Part shown: piece after piece, positions 45,201-59,540 of the stretch
How the letters are laid out: each line of letters starts with the position of its first letter
Numbering within the stretch: position 1 is the first letter of the stretch
The notes under the pieces: generated by a model
Seen by the model: only the letters and a program-made list of their open reading frames with translations
What the model was told of the DNA's origin: nothing
Databases searched by the model: none
Source: Strix aluco
Taxonomy: Eukaryota; Chordata; Aves; Strigiformes; Strigidae
Assembly (NCBI RefSeq): GCF_031877795.1
Contig: NC_133971.1
Span: 413,501-477,500 of the forward strand
DNA: 64,000 nt
Direction of reading: 5' to 3'
Translations under genes and position numbers: made by a program

Positions 45201-47120
45201 AGCCCATTCCTACACTATGGCCGAGGGGTCCTGCTGCCACAAGGGCTTGTCCAGGCGCCTGCGGTCCCCGGAGGCCCCAGAAGCCGTGGGGGGGATTACA
45301 CCTGCCCACTGCCTGCGAGCCAGCCCCGGGGCCTCCACTCCATCCTGCTCAGCCGCTTCCTTCGCATTTCTGTCCCTGCACTTCCAAATTCCCCACTGAC
45401 ATCATTTTTTGCTGCTTTTTAAACATAAAACTCCGTTGTAAGTGCAGTTGCAACACCCACAGCAGCTCCGTCACTCCCTCGAGCCGCTGTCCTCAGATGA
45501 GCTCTGCCCCATGGTGAGGCCAGTGGCCGTGACCGTGGCTCCTCAAGGGTGCTGCATGGAGGCTGGTGGCGTGCAGGGGTGGGGTGGTCTGGGCGACAAG
45601 CCGTGCTGCTCCACAGAGTGATCCCAAGCCAGGCCAAGGTCAGTCTGCAGCTCACCGGGCAGCAGCATGGCAAGGCTTGCTCCGAGCTGGCGGGCAGCCC
45701 AGCAGCCCAGCCCACAGATTGCAGCGTGAACAAAGCCCATCCTGCCGACAGCCCGCGCCAGTGCACGAGTGGGGGTCCCACTCAGTGGCACCATTTGCAC
45801 AAGTGTTTGTGCAGGCTGGCAGGTTCACCAGCGTTAAGGGTGCCGGGGTGCGAGGTCCCACTGTGCCTTTGCTGGCCGCTCCTGAGGGGAATGTGGGATG
45901 GGGTGGCTGCAGGGCTTTCCTAGCACAAACAAAGATACGTAATAAAATTTCTGTGTGACTGCTGTGGGATTAAAACCACAGGAGTGGGAGGAGATGAGGA
46001 TCCCCTGTAATCTCACGGGAAGTCTGTTCTGTGAAGTAAAACCCTGGGGTTTTTTTGGCGATGCCCGTAATCAGCTTGGTGGTGCAGCTTTGCAGCTACG
46101 GAGCTGCACCCTGGGTGTGCCACAATGCTGCGGGGCGGCAGCTCACGGGTGTGCAGGCAGGGCTCCAGCTCGTACATCTTGTGGGTACGCAGCGCGGCTC
46201 TGGCTCATACATCAGGGAGGACCTCCCGCTGTCCCGGAGAGCAGAGACAAATGGTCTCACAGCGGAGGGGAGCTCCATCACTTCTCAGCGGAAGACCAGA
46301 GGTGGCTGGTTGATGATAAAAGTGCTAATCGCTGTGCTGCTGAGCATTTTAGGAAGAGCAGCCCTGACAGGCCACTGACGCAGCTCAGCCACTTCTGTCT
46401 TGCTTCTGACATTTCCCGGAGCTGGGGCAAAGGCAGCGCTGGGTGTACCGACACCGGGCAGCCACGTGCCAGACAGGTGCTGCCAGCAGCGTCGTGCCTA
46501 GCCAGGAGGTGCAACCTGGTTTGCAAGACCATGCACAGGGTGAAGACACCCTGCCCAGAGCTGGGGACCCCCCCGTTGATGCTGTCTGGGGTGAGGGCAG
46601 CAGGGACTGAGGTGGCTGCAGAGCCTGGATTGGCTCCGGCAGATCTGGGGGACTGTGCAGGAGCAAAGGGCAGGAACTGGGGGCAAGCGGGGTGTATCCA
46701 GGCTGGCCGTGCATTTAAATGGGGGGTGGGACATCACCAATGGGCATGGTGACCCCTCGGCCAGCCCCTCTCCCATGCGGTCTGTGGATGCACTGGACAG
46801 CCGGTTTGCAGCCTGTGCCCTACACAGGGGATGGAGCATGGATTTGCCAGAAAATGGGTATTTTCTCTGCTTGTCTGAGTGGGGGACAGTGTGGCGTGGG
46901 AGGTGGTGGGCGCTGGACAGGGGGCTTGGGCCACTTGGGCTCCTCATGTCCTTGCACCCATCCTGGCTGCAAAATCAGTGAAATAGCTGCAAAAACACAA
47001 TGTGAAGGTGGGAGCATTCAGCAAAACCCCCCGAGTTTTTCTAAGACTGGGGGCAGGACAATGCGCTGCCTGTGTCTCTAGGAGGAGCAGAGCTGGCCCA
47101 AGTATATCTAGCAGGTCAAG
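42227..47120. other. Intron 5 of PAX5, between the CR1 copy and the AT-rich end
   Basis: No exon is recognised. A minus-strand open frame of 177 codons (42223-42756) directly 5' of the CR1 copy has no recognisable family and probably arises by chance. AT-rich, non-repetitive blocks at about 43750-43940 and 44900-45210 could be conserved elements. The parts at 42850-43700 and 45220-47100 are GC-rich and unremarkable. Confidence 0.5.
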
Positions 47121-47319
47121 CCTTGAAATGAAGAAGCAATAAGCCACTGAAATGGTACTATCACCGAAACATGATTGATCAATTGAATTCTATCAGAGAC
47201 AGTGGGCAGTGAGATTAACTCAGGCCTGATGGGTTCAATGAGTTAAAGCATGATGTTCATTTCAGCTTCATTTCACCAGTCTTTGCTTGTGAAATTGGTC
47301 AATCAATAGAGGTTGAAGA

Positions 47320-47336
47320 TCATATATATATATATT
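47320..47336. repeat. (TA)n microsatellite
   Basis: A short ATATAT run lies within the AT-rich second half of intron 5. Confidence 0.8.
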
Positions 47337-47819
47337 GGTGACCATCTTATAGGGAATATAATCTAGCGTAGTCAGCTCCTGACTCCGGCTGCCTTCAGTG
47401 GGTAATGGAGACAGAGCAGAGACTCTATCAGTGCCATCGAAATGGCCTGATATCTTCTCCAAATGAAAAGTATTTTTGGATCTCTGATGATTTATCTTTT
47501 TTTTCCCCTCTTTCTCACTTTGATCTACGGCAAAACCCATACCCATCTTTGTGAAACATAGTGATTTCTCTTGAAAATATTTGTGCAATGATCAGCTATA
47601 TACACTTCAAAATATAAAGCTTCTTTTTAGTGATACTGTCCTTTGAAAAAGTAAATAACAGTGCGTTGAAAACTCAAAAAGTGTAAATGCAAAGATCTCT
47701 CACCATGTATGTGGTGCTGAAACGAACGTTTCCTGGGAAGAGCATGAGGCTGCTGGCTGCCAGATACACACAATCCCAAGAAGGTGGCATGAAAATTCAG
47801 TTTATGTTTTAAACAAAGC

Positions 47820-48015
47820 CTTCCAAATGGTAATTAAACAAAGTCTTTATCTTCTCCGGACTAATTTACAGGCATGCTACAAGGAAACAAATCACCTTTT
47901 TGCCTCCTGGTAATATTTCATTTGCTTCATAATGTTTTAAATGTGGTGAATAACATCCTTCCTAATTAGCCTGCATTTCCCTATAAGGTGGAGTAATTAG
48001 GTATGATACCAAGTA
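47820..48015. promoter_or_regulatory. Candidate conserved element in intron 5 with three TAATTA sites
   Basis: TAATTAA (47831-47837), CTAATTAG (47972-47979) and TAATTAG (47994-48000) fall within 170 bases of AT-rich, non-repetitive sequence. The wider interval 47130-48130 has the same character. It lies about 4.5 kb upstream of exon 6. Homeodomain proteins would be the expected binders; no enhancer activity is shown. Confidence 0.35.
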
Positions 48016-49289
48016 ATGAAGTTGGACAGTACAAATTAGAGACAGAAACCATGTCCTTTATGAATATGGGCTGTTCATGGTACTAGCTATTTACTTCCTT
48101 GATTAACCCTGTAAAACCACATTGTTGAAAAAAAGAAAGCAACCTGAAAACCTGAAACCAGAAGATTCTCTTTTTCTTCACAAGAGCACTGCACCAGACA
48201 GATGTACCATGGAGGTGTGCACTTCACGGTACATCGTGATTATTAATAACAATGGAAAGACTATTCCGGCTGAATTGGCGGGTGGCACCCATTTCTCAGC
48301 TGCTGTCACCTGGCTGAGATCCTCGAGCGGAGCCGCGCTCACTCGGGGCAGGGCAGGGTCTGCCCTGTGCTATTTCACAGTGACGCTCCATAACGCCGTA
48401 ATTAAATTGTGCTGTTGTCCCTCTCTGAATACAAAGAGGCAAGGTGGAGTTGATCTTTTTCTTCATTTTGGAGTTTTTTACTGGTATTATTGTATTTTGA
48501 CTTTTTTTTTAATACTAAACTTTAGGCCTTTTAAACATGCTCTAGTGTTTTGTGAAGGTAGAATCTAGGGTCATTTGCTCTCCTTATTTTGGCCCATAGT
48601 CTTAGTATAAGCAAAATTCTATTTTAAATCACGTGAGTTACATGGTGAGTATTGCTAAACATCTGGTTTAGATGTATTTTGCAATTTCAAGTATTTCTCT
48701 GCTGTTTCAGAGAACATGTCATGGTCAAGAATTTAACTGTAAAAGTATGGTAAAAAACCATGAGATCACAATTTATCAAATTCTTTAAACTGATCTTGCC
48801 ATTTGCTTAGGTTCTCAGAAAATAACTTGCTCTTAATTATCTCTGGGTGATATCCACACCATTCAGGCAGCCTTTTGTCAGTGAGGATGTGCGTGGTACC
48901 TCTTCTCAGATGTGTTTTGTGCCTGACTCTTCCTAGACCGCTCAGACTTTGGCTAGTCATGGGAAATCTTGGCTAGTGTGTAATATTAACATTATGTCCA
49001 AGTCAGGCCAGTTTCTTTAGGACCGTGCCCAGCTTTTGTTGTGAAACCACGAGTCAGTTTTCTGGGTGAGATGCAAACAGGGAAGAAGGTGTCCGTGCAG
49101 TTCAGAGTGAGAAGTTATCGCTTTTTCCCACACCTGGCAGGCTCCCGCTGGTGAATTCGGAGCCGGGGAGGTGTTGCTGGGACCCTGCCCCATGCAAAGC
49201 TGCGCCGGACAGGGCAGTTCCCCCCAGCAGATCCCACACCATCTTGTCCTGTCTACATCACCTGCTAGAGATAAGGGATGAAATGTTTG

Positions 49290-49690
49290 TCTGGGAAGAA
49301 TGTCCTCTTTGGCGTTAAGGGGAGTATTATATCTGTGCTCTTCATTAGCATTTCTGGAAAGATGCCATTGGACTGGGAACTAATTGTTTTGCAGAGTAGG
49401 TAGGTACACACGTAGTGCTACTGTCAACAAAACATAACCCTCCTAGGTGGATGCATTGATTATATGAAAAATGTTTTTACCACTCCCTGGAGCCTATTTA
49501 TAACCCAAACTGTTTCAAACCTGCCAACAGTATTTTAATTATCGAAGATATTGTAGTGTATTCAAACAATGCATAATGCTAATGGTAATTATCTCACATT
49601 TATATAATGTCTAACAGCCAAACGCATCCCAAAGACCTCCACGAACTTTCAGGTGTCATGTGCAGTGTCTAGAAAGTCCTTTACTTGTGC
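49290..49690. promoter_or_regulatory. Candidate conserved element in intron 5 near exon 6
   Basis: An AT-rich, complex block has TAATTA at 49536-49541 and 49586-49591 and several ATGCAT/TAAT variants. It is flanked by GC-richer sequence on both sides. It lies about 3 kb upstream of exon 6. Evidence is compositional. Confidence 0.3.
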
Positions 49691-50748
49691 GGTGAAATCC
49701 AGCACTTACCTGCAATTAGTCCGAGTTTGGGAAACACAGTGCAAAAGAACAAGCTATCCCTTCGTTCGCGGGGCGTGGAGAGGGAGCGATAAGGAGGGTG
49801 AGTGAGGTCTGGGTGGTTCCCAGGCTCCTCTCACAAAGGTGCTGGATGCTCCGGGCAGTGTCAGCCATCCTGGTGGCCCCATCCCTGCCCTAGGTCCCTC
49901 CCCAGCAGCAAACCCTGTGGGCGTTGCTCCTTCATCCCAGCACATCGCCGGGGCTGATCTCAGGTTCTCGGGACAAACAGAGACATGTGGATAGTGCGGG
50001 GGGTCTGGCTGAGCCAGGTAACCAGATCCTGGCCTTGGGACCAACCCCCTCCGGAGCCCCACCACCATGCCATTTCACCCCTTGCTGTCTCGCCAGCGCC
50101 GTGCGGCAAGGCACGTCATCCGCTGGCTCCTTCCCGGGTCTCTGGCACGGTGTTTGCCTGCGGATTTCCCTTGCAGGGGGGGAGATCTCCTCCTCTTCCT
50201 CCCATTTCTCAGGATGTGGATGGACACGGTTGAGCCACCCCTCCGGGCATTGTGCTCCTGGATCCGGGGCGGGAGGTGGCTGTGCCACCCTTCTGCTTCG
50301 ACTGGCTCCTCTTCCTCAATGTATTCACCCCCAAAAAATCCAGAGCTGCTCTCCGTAATAGAAGTGCAGCTGGTGAAACGTGGGTCAGCTGCTCCGTATT
50401 TAAATACGACGAGGTCTCATTATACACCTGATCTCTGGGTGTATAAACAATGCACAAACTGTACCGGCATCGCCAAGAACATTTTCCAGGTCATGCCACG
50501 TCTTGGATCATTTCACTCCCTTTCATCACCCCCTTTAGACCAAAACTGCATAAAGCTTTAACTTCGATGCCAAATTGTGAATAACATTAGTTTAACCTGA
50601 AATTTAAAGCCAGCGTTTCCGTGCTCCAGAGACAGGGTCTCCCCGGCCTTTTGCTACCATGCAGCTAGCAACCAGAATTTTAATTTTATAAGCCATGGTT
50701 GACTAAACCCAGCACTAGGTCTATTAGATACTATTTGATTTAGAATAG

Positions 50749-50772
50749 TAAAAAAAAAAAAAAAAAAAAAAA
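50749..50772. repeat. poly-A run
   Basis: About 24 A residues lie in the last part of intron 5. No retroposon body is recognised next to it. Between 50780 and 52567 the intron shows no exon or repeat that I recognise. Confidence 0.8.
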
Positions 50773-52431
50773 GATTTAAAGATACACTGCTTTCTTATAT
50801 CCCTTTGTATTTTTTCACACCTCTGTGCACACACTTAGACTGTCCATTAGAGGACAGGTTCAGAGTTTTTTTTCCTGTGTGGAATAAACTGATCCTTGAA
50901 TTTTACAACAGCCAGCATTGTCTACTCTTGATTTAGACTTTGTCTAAACAGGCAAATATGAAGCTGTTGTTGCCTAAACTGCTGAACTAAAATTTAAAAG
51001 GAAGTTTCCAGGATTAGTTGCTAACATCAAATGCCTGTTCAGTGTAAGCAGTTTGTTACAGAGAGTGATCTAGACTGAAAAAGTATTTCTGTGTGTCGGT
51101 CCCCCAGTTTGAGAGATCTGTCTTAGAGCAGCCTGGTTTTTCTGGATACACAGCATTTTCTGCAAAATCCAGCTGTGCTGAAGGATGATCTCAAATCATT
51201 AGTCCTTTGTGAAAACTCTTGTCCGCTGTACATCACCCATGTTACTGCTGGCCAGCACATGTCTGGGGACAACACTGGTGTCTACAGTAGTGGGGAGTCT
51301 TTGCACAGGTCGCCTCTGATCCTTGCCGTCAAAAAACTTGATGCAGAATCTACCAGGGGAGGTCTGAGGGATGTTATTTTCCTGCAGACTGCTTGGAAAG
51401 TAAGCCACTGCACCGCTGGCGAAAATCTTGTTGTTAAGGATGCATTTGAATTCTGCTCCTCAAAACAATCTTGGCAGCAAGATTCTATTTTTAAAACATT
51501 TCCTCCTTCTGTCTAGTGCGGTGTTGCCATCTGGAGAAGAAATCTGATATTTACTGGTTTTCTTGGAGTCCCACCTCCCAGAGTCCTGGCAATACTGCAG
51601 ACCTCAGCTTTCAGTGCATAAAAGATACATTTCTAGCACTGACAGGTGAAGGAAAAGTAGAAAACCACCGTGAATCTGCAAAAAGCAAATTGAAACAAGC
51701 CCCTGTATTGCAAGAGTCTTTTCGGACTGCCAGTCTAAACATTTCTCAAACTTGTCTCATGGCTTTTCAGCCATGGGCAGTCACTTCTGACTTCCGCTAA
51801 AAATCTCTGCCAAAGGGAAGAGAGAGAGAAAAACGTGCCTTGGACCCCAGACTTTCGTCACGCTGATAAGCTTCAGAAACGAAGTGGAATTGTGGTGCTG
51901 GGAGAGCGCACCGGATCAGGCCTTGCTGAGGGTGTTGCAGTGGTAACTCTGAGCCCCAGGGACATCCCATCTCAACACGGTGCCAGTCGTGCTGGTGTTT
52001 CGCGGGTTGTTGGGCCAGCTGCTGGCAGCGGGATGAGGTGTGGGATGAGGGTCCCTGCTGCCCGATGTGGGCACACCACAGCTCCGAGCACAGCGCAGGA
52101 TGGAGCTGAGCAAAACTTGCAGGTGCCGTAGGAAGGGGGTGAAGCGCAAGGGCAGTGACTGAGCAGAGCAGATCTGCCGGGGCTGACCCGGGTTGGCTGT
52201 GGCTGTAGCATCAGGCGGTGTGCTGACCCCCCCTGCTCCTCCTGCATCCAGACCACGAACCAGACAAGTTCTCAGGGGGTGCGGTAAGAGTGGTGCGAGC
52301 AAAGATGTGACTGTTAGCCTTTGTCCTGCCCTTAAATGACGTGTGAAATCATTGATAGTAAATTGCGCGGAGGGTTGGCTGTAATGGAAGGCTGGTCAGT
52401 GCATCTCTAGCAATATGTGTCTTGCTTGTAA

Positions 52432-52836
<405 letters not shown>

Positions 52837-55800
52837 TAGAAAAACACGGAGAAACGCGTGTCGTATCAAGCTCTTCAGCCAAGTGCGATTAGCTATAAAA
52901 GACTGAGTATTAAAAAATGAAGGAAAACGCTTGTTGTGTAAAGACTCGCAAGTGTTTGCGTATGAAATTACACCTGATCTGGGCCCGTTACGTCAAATGA
53001 GTCCTTAAAGAGCGCCACAGCTTCTGATGCTTTTGTTAGATCAAAAGCAGGCTGTGCAGGTAACAAGGAGAAGACTTGCAAAACTCAACGCCTAGTTTCA
53101 GTTCATAGTAGCATGATTGTACACACAAATTAGATTTTTGTATCCAGAAATGGCTTATTAGGCATGTAATTGGCCATTTGCTGAGAGAAACACCCAATTA
53201 GTATGTGGAGGTAAATTAGTTGCACCTACAGATTAGCAGCGTGTTTGAGAATGACTTGGCACTAATTTTTTGGGAAAGTTCCATTTTTGCAGGCACAGTG
53301 CAGAAGCACGTGCAAAAACTGATGAGCTGTGTCTCTCTGTGTTCTTCTTCTTCCTGGGCCGCAGCCTTTAATTTAGCTGCTGAGAGGGAGGTGGAAATGC
53401 ATATATTGCTGTCAGCACCAATATCTGTCTAGCTTGCTACTTAATAATGTATTTGACCATTAATCTGCAGTGTTCTTAATATTAGACCTGCTTTTTAGCA
53501 AGGTGGATGGACTCTCAAACTGCAGATAAACACTGATTTCCCTTAGAGGAATCTACGCATTTGAGGGCCACTGGAGATTATCTCATGGCAGCCTCCTACC
53601 ATCGTGGCTCCAGTTTAAGGAACACATATTGGTATAAATTTTTTGACAAATTACTTATGCTGGAAGTCATAGAGTAGAAATTTCTCATGCCTTTAAGCTC
53701 ACATCTGTCATTTGTTATTTCATTGATAGAGCCATTTGTTTTTCACCAGCTTCTGCTGGTTTTGTGGTTTCCTCGGTTTGTGTTTGCTGAGGAACTCTGC
53801 AGATCTGAACTCAAGCTGGAAAAATATGGGGAAGATGCTGAGGTTGATGTGATTTTTTGAAAAACTCATTAGGAAAGCCAAGCAGGCGGTGTCTCTGGAA
53901 GGTGAAATGGCCTCCACGTACCACTAGATGGTGGTTATCCCATCTGAACACGGGTGATCCCGGAGAGGACAGGCACTGCACCCATTCCTATGGCCAGCCT
54001 TTTCGATGTTGGTCACTTGGAAGTTGTGTGGTGTTAGATCTGTCCCTGCAAAACTTTTATACGCCAAGAAAGTCGTTACGAAGAGGACAGTGGTGGAAGG
54101 GGGTTGTTATTCGTTTCTGTGTTCTGAAGTCTCTGAGTCATGCAGAAATGTAGCTCAAGGGAGACAGAATGTTTATCCAGAGATAAACTTTTACTGGTTT
54201 AATAGGAAGAATGGGAGAATCAAGTGAGGCTGTTGCTGAAGTGTTATCCTGATTGTCAAATATGGGATATTCGGCTGTCGGTGGAGGCAGGTGGGTCCAC
54301 GTAAGCAACTGCAACCAGAATGGCTGTGCAGCCAGATTATTAAGATTGGAGATATGCTGTTATTAATTTGGTTAACAGGGTATTCTCTGCATGCTCTGGG
54401 AAGTCAGACAGATGCTGAGAAATGGGATATTACCATGTACAAAAGGTGCTTAGCAGAACTGCCTTGCCTAGGCATTTTTAAGTTTAATTACAAACGGAGT
54501 TTGTAGTTGTTTGTTTTCATGTAGGTCGGCACTTTGTTGTTTGCTTTTGGAAGGCTGGGCCATGGTTAAGGGCTCATGGCTGCTTGGGGTTGGCTTCTGC
54601 TTTTTGATGGCATGTAAAGTGTAACTTTCAACACGAACATGTGTGCTCTGCGTGATTAGCTCTGGTTCAAGAGGATGAGGTATGAGCTCCACCCTTACCG
54701 AAGTGGTCTTGTATTATCTCCTTGGTGAGTCAAGGAAAGCCGTGATGATACTTAACTAAAGCAGAGAAGCTGTCCGGGTCAATTAGTAAGGCCAAAGAAA
54801 TCTATGAGAAAGAAAATACTGAGAACATCAGTGATGTGACTTGGAAAATGAGAGTTGTCCCTGCAATTGATTGTTGTAGTAAACCAAGATCTGCCTCTGG
54901 CATCTGTCTGTCCAGGGTGCTGCTGAACCCAGAAGTGGTGCTTTAGGAGCTAAAAGTCAGCAGTGGATGCGATTTCTCTCAAGGAAAATAAAGAAAAAAT
55001 GCTCTTCCCCAAAGAGATGAGATCTAGGGAGAAGTCTAGTAGTAGCTGGTTACCTATTTTATTAGAAACTTGGTTCAGTAGCAGCCAGCTGAGTGTCACT
55101 AGTTTTATTTGAGCACAAAAACTTGTTGATGACCCTGTGCTGTTCATCTGAGGAGCACTCCAGGTATTTTACTGGAAGAATTGCGGTTCTCTAGACAAGG
55201 AAGTTACTTGTTCTCCCTATTTTGTGGCTCCTCTCTATATCTTCCTCCTCATTCATGTGCTGGGAACAGTCCCTCGGCTGTGGCGAGTTGTGGCATGGGG
55301 AGACAGGTCCCTCCTACATGACAAAGCATTTGCAGCCTCATCGTGCTCAGTCCCCAGCTGAAGGCTGGCTCCTGTTGCCCAGAGTCCTCCTGATGCATTT
55401 TCTGGATAAAATTTGGGCTTGCCTGGTGGAAAGTGTACATCAGCCCTCACGTAGGTTGACAAGTTGATGGGCTATGTGGGAGCGCTGGCTGATGGCTGCC
55501 AAACCCTTTGCTTTGGGTGCTTCCAATCTATTTCCTTTACTTTTCCATCTTTAACATTTCCCTTAGTTCACCTGTATAAAATGGAGACTCGTGAGTTATT
55601 TCTCACCTCAAAACATGTGCTCTTGACAAGCATCAGCTGAGTTTTCATGTCTGCTGTAAGCTGTGCCTTCTATAGAGACACCCACAGGGAATGAACACTG
55701 GTCTTTGGGGAAGGGCTCATACAATGCTGAGAGAAAAGACAACCACTGGACGATGGCAGGAAAATAAAATATCAGGCAGGTCTTTGTTCAGGAACAGCGC

Positions 55801-56764
55801 CCACTGCACGCACTGGGTGAGGCCGGGATCCCACCGTGGGGTCGTATCATGAAAGACCGCGTCAGGCTGTGTGCATGGGGAGGGCAGAATTAAGGCATCT
55901 CCTATTATGTGCCTTGTTTTGCCACCCAGTGCCTGACGGTGCAGCTGTGCGTGTGTCGGCGTGTGATACCCGCACGTGCGGAGTGTGAGGGACATTCGAC
56001 AGCATCCAGAAGCCTGAGGCTGAGGGCTGGCTGTGGCAAACAGTGTCTCTGTGTTATGGGCGAGTAACCAAGGCATAAAGTCAGTGCTCTAGAAGCACCC
56101 TGGCCCACCTTCCCCCACAGAACCCTGCTATAAACTTGAATTCTTCTGTAAAACGAATGCCTTTCCCTCACGTTTGTGCCCTTTTGTGCTCATTTTTTTT
56201 GCAAACAGCCTGTGATCGATTTGCACTGGCTGCACATTGTTCATGGAAAACTGATTTCACGTATTTCTGGGCACAGCTTTGGAAACGCGCGCAGCAGTGT
56301 GCTCCAACACCCATCTCAGGCCACTGTTCTGCTCACGGCTGCTCCCCCCAGCACCGCGCAGTTCTTTCATCGGCTGGGACAAAGCCCACAGCTTGAATGT
56401 CACACACTCCTCAGGTTGTGGAGGAGGAAAGCCTTCGCACCGTCTGCCTCCTGGACCGGCAGCGGGTCCCGCTCTCCTCCCTGTGCCCCTCGGGGAGTGT
56501 GGGGACGGGTCCTGCTGCTGCTGGCTGTGTTGGCTCCGTGGCGCAGACCCCTGCCCGCAGGCAAGGGGTTGCCTTGCATGGCCAATGTCCAGGCTCTGTT
56601 ACAACGTGGACTGGGAGGCCAGAGAGTCCTAAAAGTTCTGTGATCCCGTTGGGTTAAATTAAGGTGAAACAACACCAAACAATGGGTTAAAATGTTTTAT
56701 ATGTGGTAGGAACAGCTTAAACTTGGAAAAGGATCATAAGCGATGTGCTCTCTTATAAATCTAT

Positions 56765-56810
56765 GAGAAAGAAAAGAAAGGAAAGAAAAGAAAATGAAAA
56801 GAGAGAAAGA
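56765..56810. repeat. GAAA-type simple repeat
   Basis: About 45 bases of GAAA/GAAAA/GGAAA units lie in intron 6. They resemble the purine tract upstream of exon 1A in unit type but are an order of magnitude shorter. Confidence 0.8.
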
Positions 56811-59309
56811 GCTAAAGAACCCAGATCCCCACTCCAGGTTCCAGCGTTGCCTCAGGTCTGGTGATCTTGGGGGGGGGTGTGTGGTGTGTGCACACCCAGC
56901 TATGTTTTCTGTCGCCTTTTAAGTTAATTTTACCAGCTGATTTGCATACTGGATGAGGAGAGGCAGGTATTCCATGAACTCATTCCCACGAGAGACGGGG
57001 AAAAGGTGAAGCAGGGGTTCTGTGCATGTGTTGAGGGGGAATGGGGTGCACCAACCCCCTCGTCAGCAGTTGTGCTCGCCCTGCCACCTTTACTTCTCCT
57101 CCAGTTTCTGTAGATTTTTGCTGACTTCGTGCTTCCTGGGCAATCATCCATCTCCTGGCGCCTTCTGGGGCAGGATGCTCCCCTCTTACCAATCCTTCAT
57201 CGCCTCTTCACCGGTGAAGTTTAGCAAGGCCTGGATCCTATCAGGCTTACACAATGGAGCCGGTGATTAGCGGTCCTTGTGCTTGAGGAGAAACAGTTGG
57301 ATGGGCTACAATTCCCCTCTTTGAGACTATGGAGTCAAACTCTAAGGAGTTTGGTGATACAACCGCAAAGGAGTGGGGACGTGCATCCTTTGATACACTC
57401 TGCGCTTCCTTGGGCGGTGTTCCTTAGGCTCATCACAAAGGCCACAGCTTGTCCTTGAGGTTTTCTGTCTCGATGAATATTTGGGGCATTAATTCCTTCA
57501 GTTCCTTACAGGCTCCCCTCGGAGGGGGAGCTGAACTGACACAAGGAGTGTCTCCTGCCTGCCTGCCCGGGAGTTGTGCTGTACAGCTGCGTCTGTGGCA
57601 GACCAACGTACCCCAGCCTGGCCCCTGACGTAGGCAAAACCCCACTGCTCGTGGTCACTGAGCCCACAATTCAGGTTTTACCCAGCACTGGCACTCATCC
57701 CGTGCCCTCCCCTCACTGTGCTGAGTGGTGTGATTTTCCACTGGGAGGAACTGGAGGTGCTGGCTGTACTCAGCAAACCCCCCTGCGTGGCCATGAGGCC
57801 GATTGTCCCCCAGTGGGTTCCCGTGATTCCAGCCAGAAGGCTGGAAGAGCTCTCTCCAGCTCCCTGGGGAAGCCGTCCCGGGCCGGCCAAGCCTGCGGCA
57901 CCAGTCATTGACTCAAACACATTTGCCAGGTAAAGCATAGACAGGAGATGTTCTAGGGGATCAACACCCCCAAAAGAACCTGGGGCGGGGCTTCAGGCAC
58001 GGGAGGCTGGACGGGTGCAGGAAAGCCCCATCGAAGCGGTTGGGTGACAAGCCTGGGGCTGGCAGAATGATGCACTTTTGGTGGCCGTGAGAGTGGGATT
58101 AATGCCTCCACAGGGGAACACTGCGGGGTGAAGGATATACAGCAGGATCGGCTCGGCAGGAGAGGCAGTGCATTAATTTCCTCAGAATAAAGAAGAGAAT
58201 TATCTATGCTGGATTTCTGTCCACAACAGAAATGGATTCTCTTGTATTTTCAGCTTCACACATGGGTCCAATCGAATACTCATTGAAGCCAAGAGGAATA
58301 TTTCTATTGACTTCAATAGACTTTAGATCAGGGCCATAATGAGGCATAACATGATGTGACCAGATTCAACACTATGTAGGTCACCGACTTAGAAGAGAAC
58401 TGCTTGCGGCTAATAGCAGATAATTCCCAGGCCCTTGGTGATGTTTTCCCATTGCTTTTAGCTAGAACTAAACTGAGTATCTGTTCTCGTGTTCATTTCT
58501 GGATAAAATGTAGATATTCTGGGCTTAGGCAGAAACCAGGCAAACATATACTAATATGTGTATTCATGACAGGCAGCAGGGATACGTCTGGATCTGGAGA
58601 TACACACAGACAGATGAAATTTGGATAACTAATGAGCCTGAAAAAATTGCTAATAAATTGAAAAAAGTTGGAAAAATTGCACAAAGTTAAAACCTGATTG
58701 CCCTCTGTTTCAGAGTTGTGATGAAGTTCTCTGAACTGACCAAGAGAGGGGCGTAAGTCCTTTTGAAAATCTTCATGTTTCACTTTTATCTGGACAGATG
58801 CTTGTCATCTTTGAAAGGCAAAAGTTTTTTTTTTACTGTGTGGAGTTGTGCTGGAGGGTGTGTCCGCAGGAATGCTGCTCCTGAGAGCGCGGAGGTGTAC
58901 AGTCCTCCTTGTAATGGTGGGGTTTGATCTTCAGGAGTAACAGGGAAAAGTCAGAAATGTGTCAAACAGATAGAAGAAGAGTCAGGAAAAGTCTGTTAAA
59001 GCCAGAAAGTGTGACCCGTGTTTCAGTTTGTGTGCTGGTACCAGTGCTGGCGGGGGGCAGCCGGCGGGTGCTGCCTGCTCGCCCCCATTTTGCAGCACCG
59101 CGAGCCCCTCTGCCTGCAGAAGCGGGCAGGGGAGGGCCAGTGCCGTCAGCACGGAGAGGAGCAGCCAGCGAGGACAGTTCTGTGGTTTTACAGCTGCTCC
59201 TCTCCCAGCTGAAACCTCCTCTGATCCAATCTGTGGCTTTATTGGTGGGAGGGGAAAAAAAACAACTCTAAAATCCAGCCTAAGAGAGCACATCAGGAGA
59301 GGAAAAACC

Positions 59310-59540
59310 TTCCCATATTTACTCTCGGTAGACTATTAAACAACACCAGGCTATTAATTTGGCTTTTGAGTCTTCACTAAAGCCCATAAAAGCGCACAGT
59401 TGTCAAATGGAGTTCATTTTAATTTCCTTTCAATCACAGTAAATTATTCAGGTGATAAATCAGCTGGGGCAGCCTCCTGGCTGTAATAGAAACCCTAATT
59501 CCTGGCTAATTATCCAGCCCATTGCTGCCAGCAGATCAAT
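59310..59540. promoter_or_regulatory. Candidate conserved element in intron 6
   Basis: An AT-rich, non-repetitive block has TAATTA at 59507-59512, a TATTAATTT at about 59352-59360 and several ATTTTAAT/TAAATTA-like cores. The sequence changes sharply to GC-rich after 59540. The pattern is that of a conserved enhancer, but only composition and short motifs support it. Confidence 0.35.
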
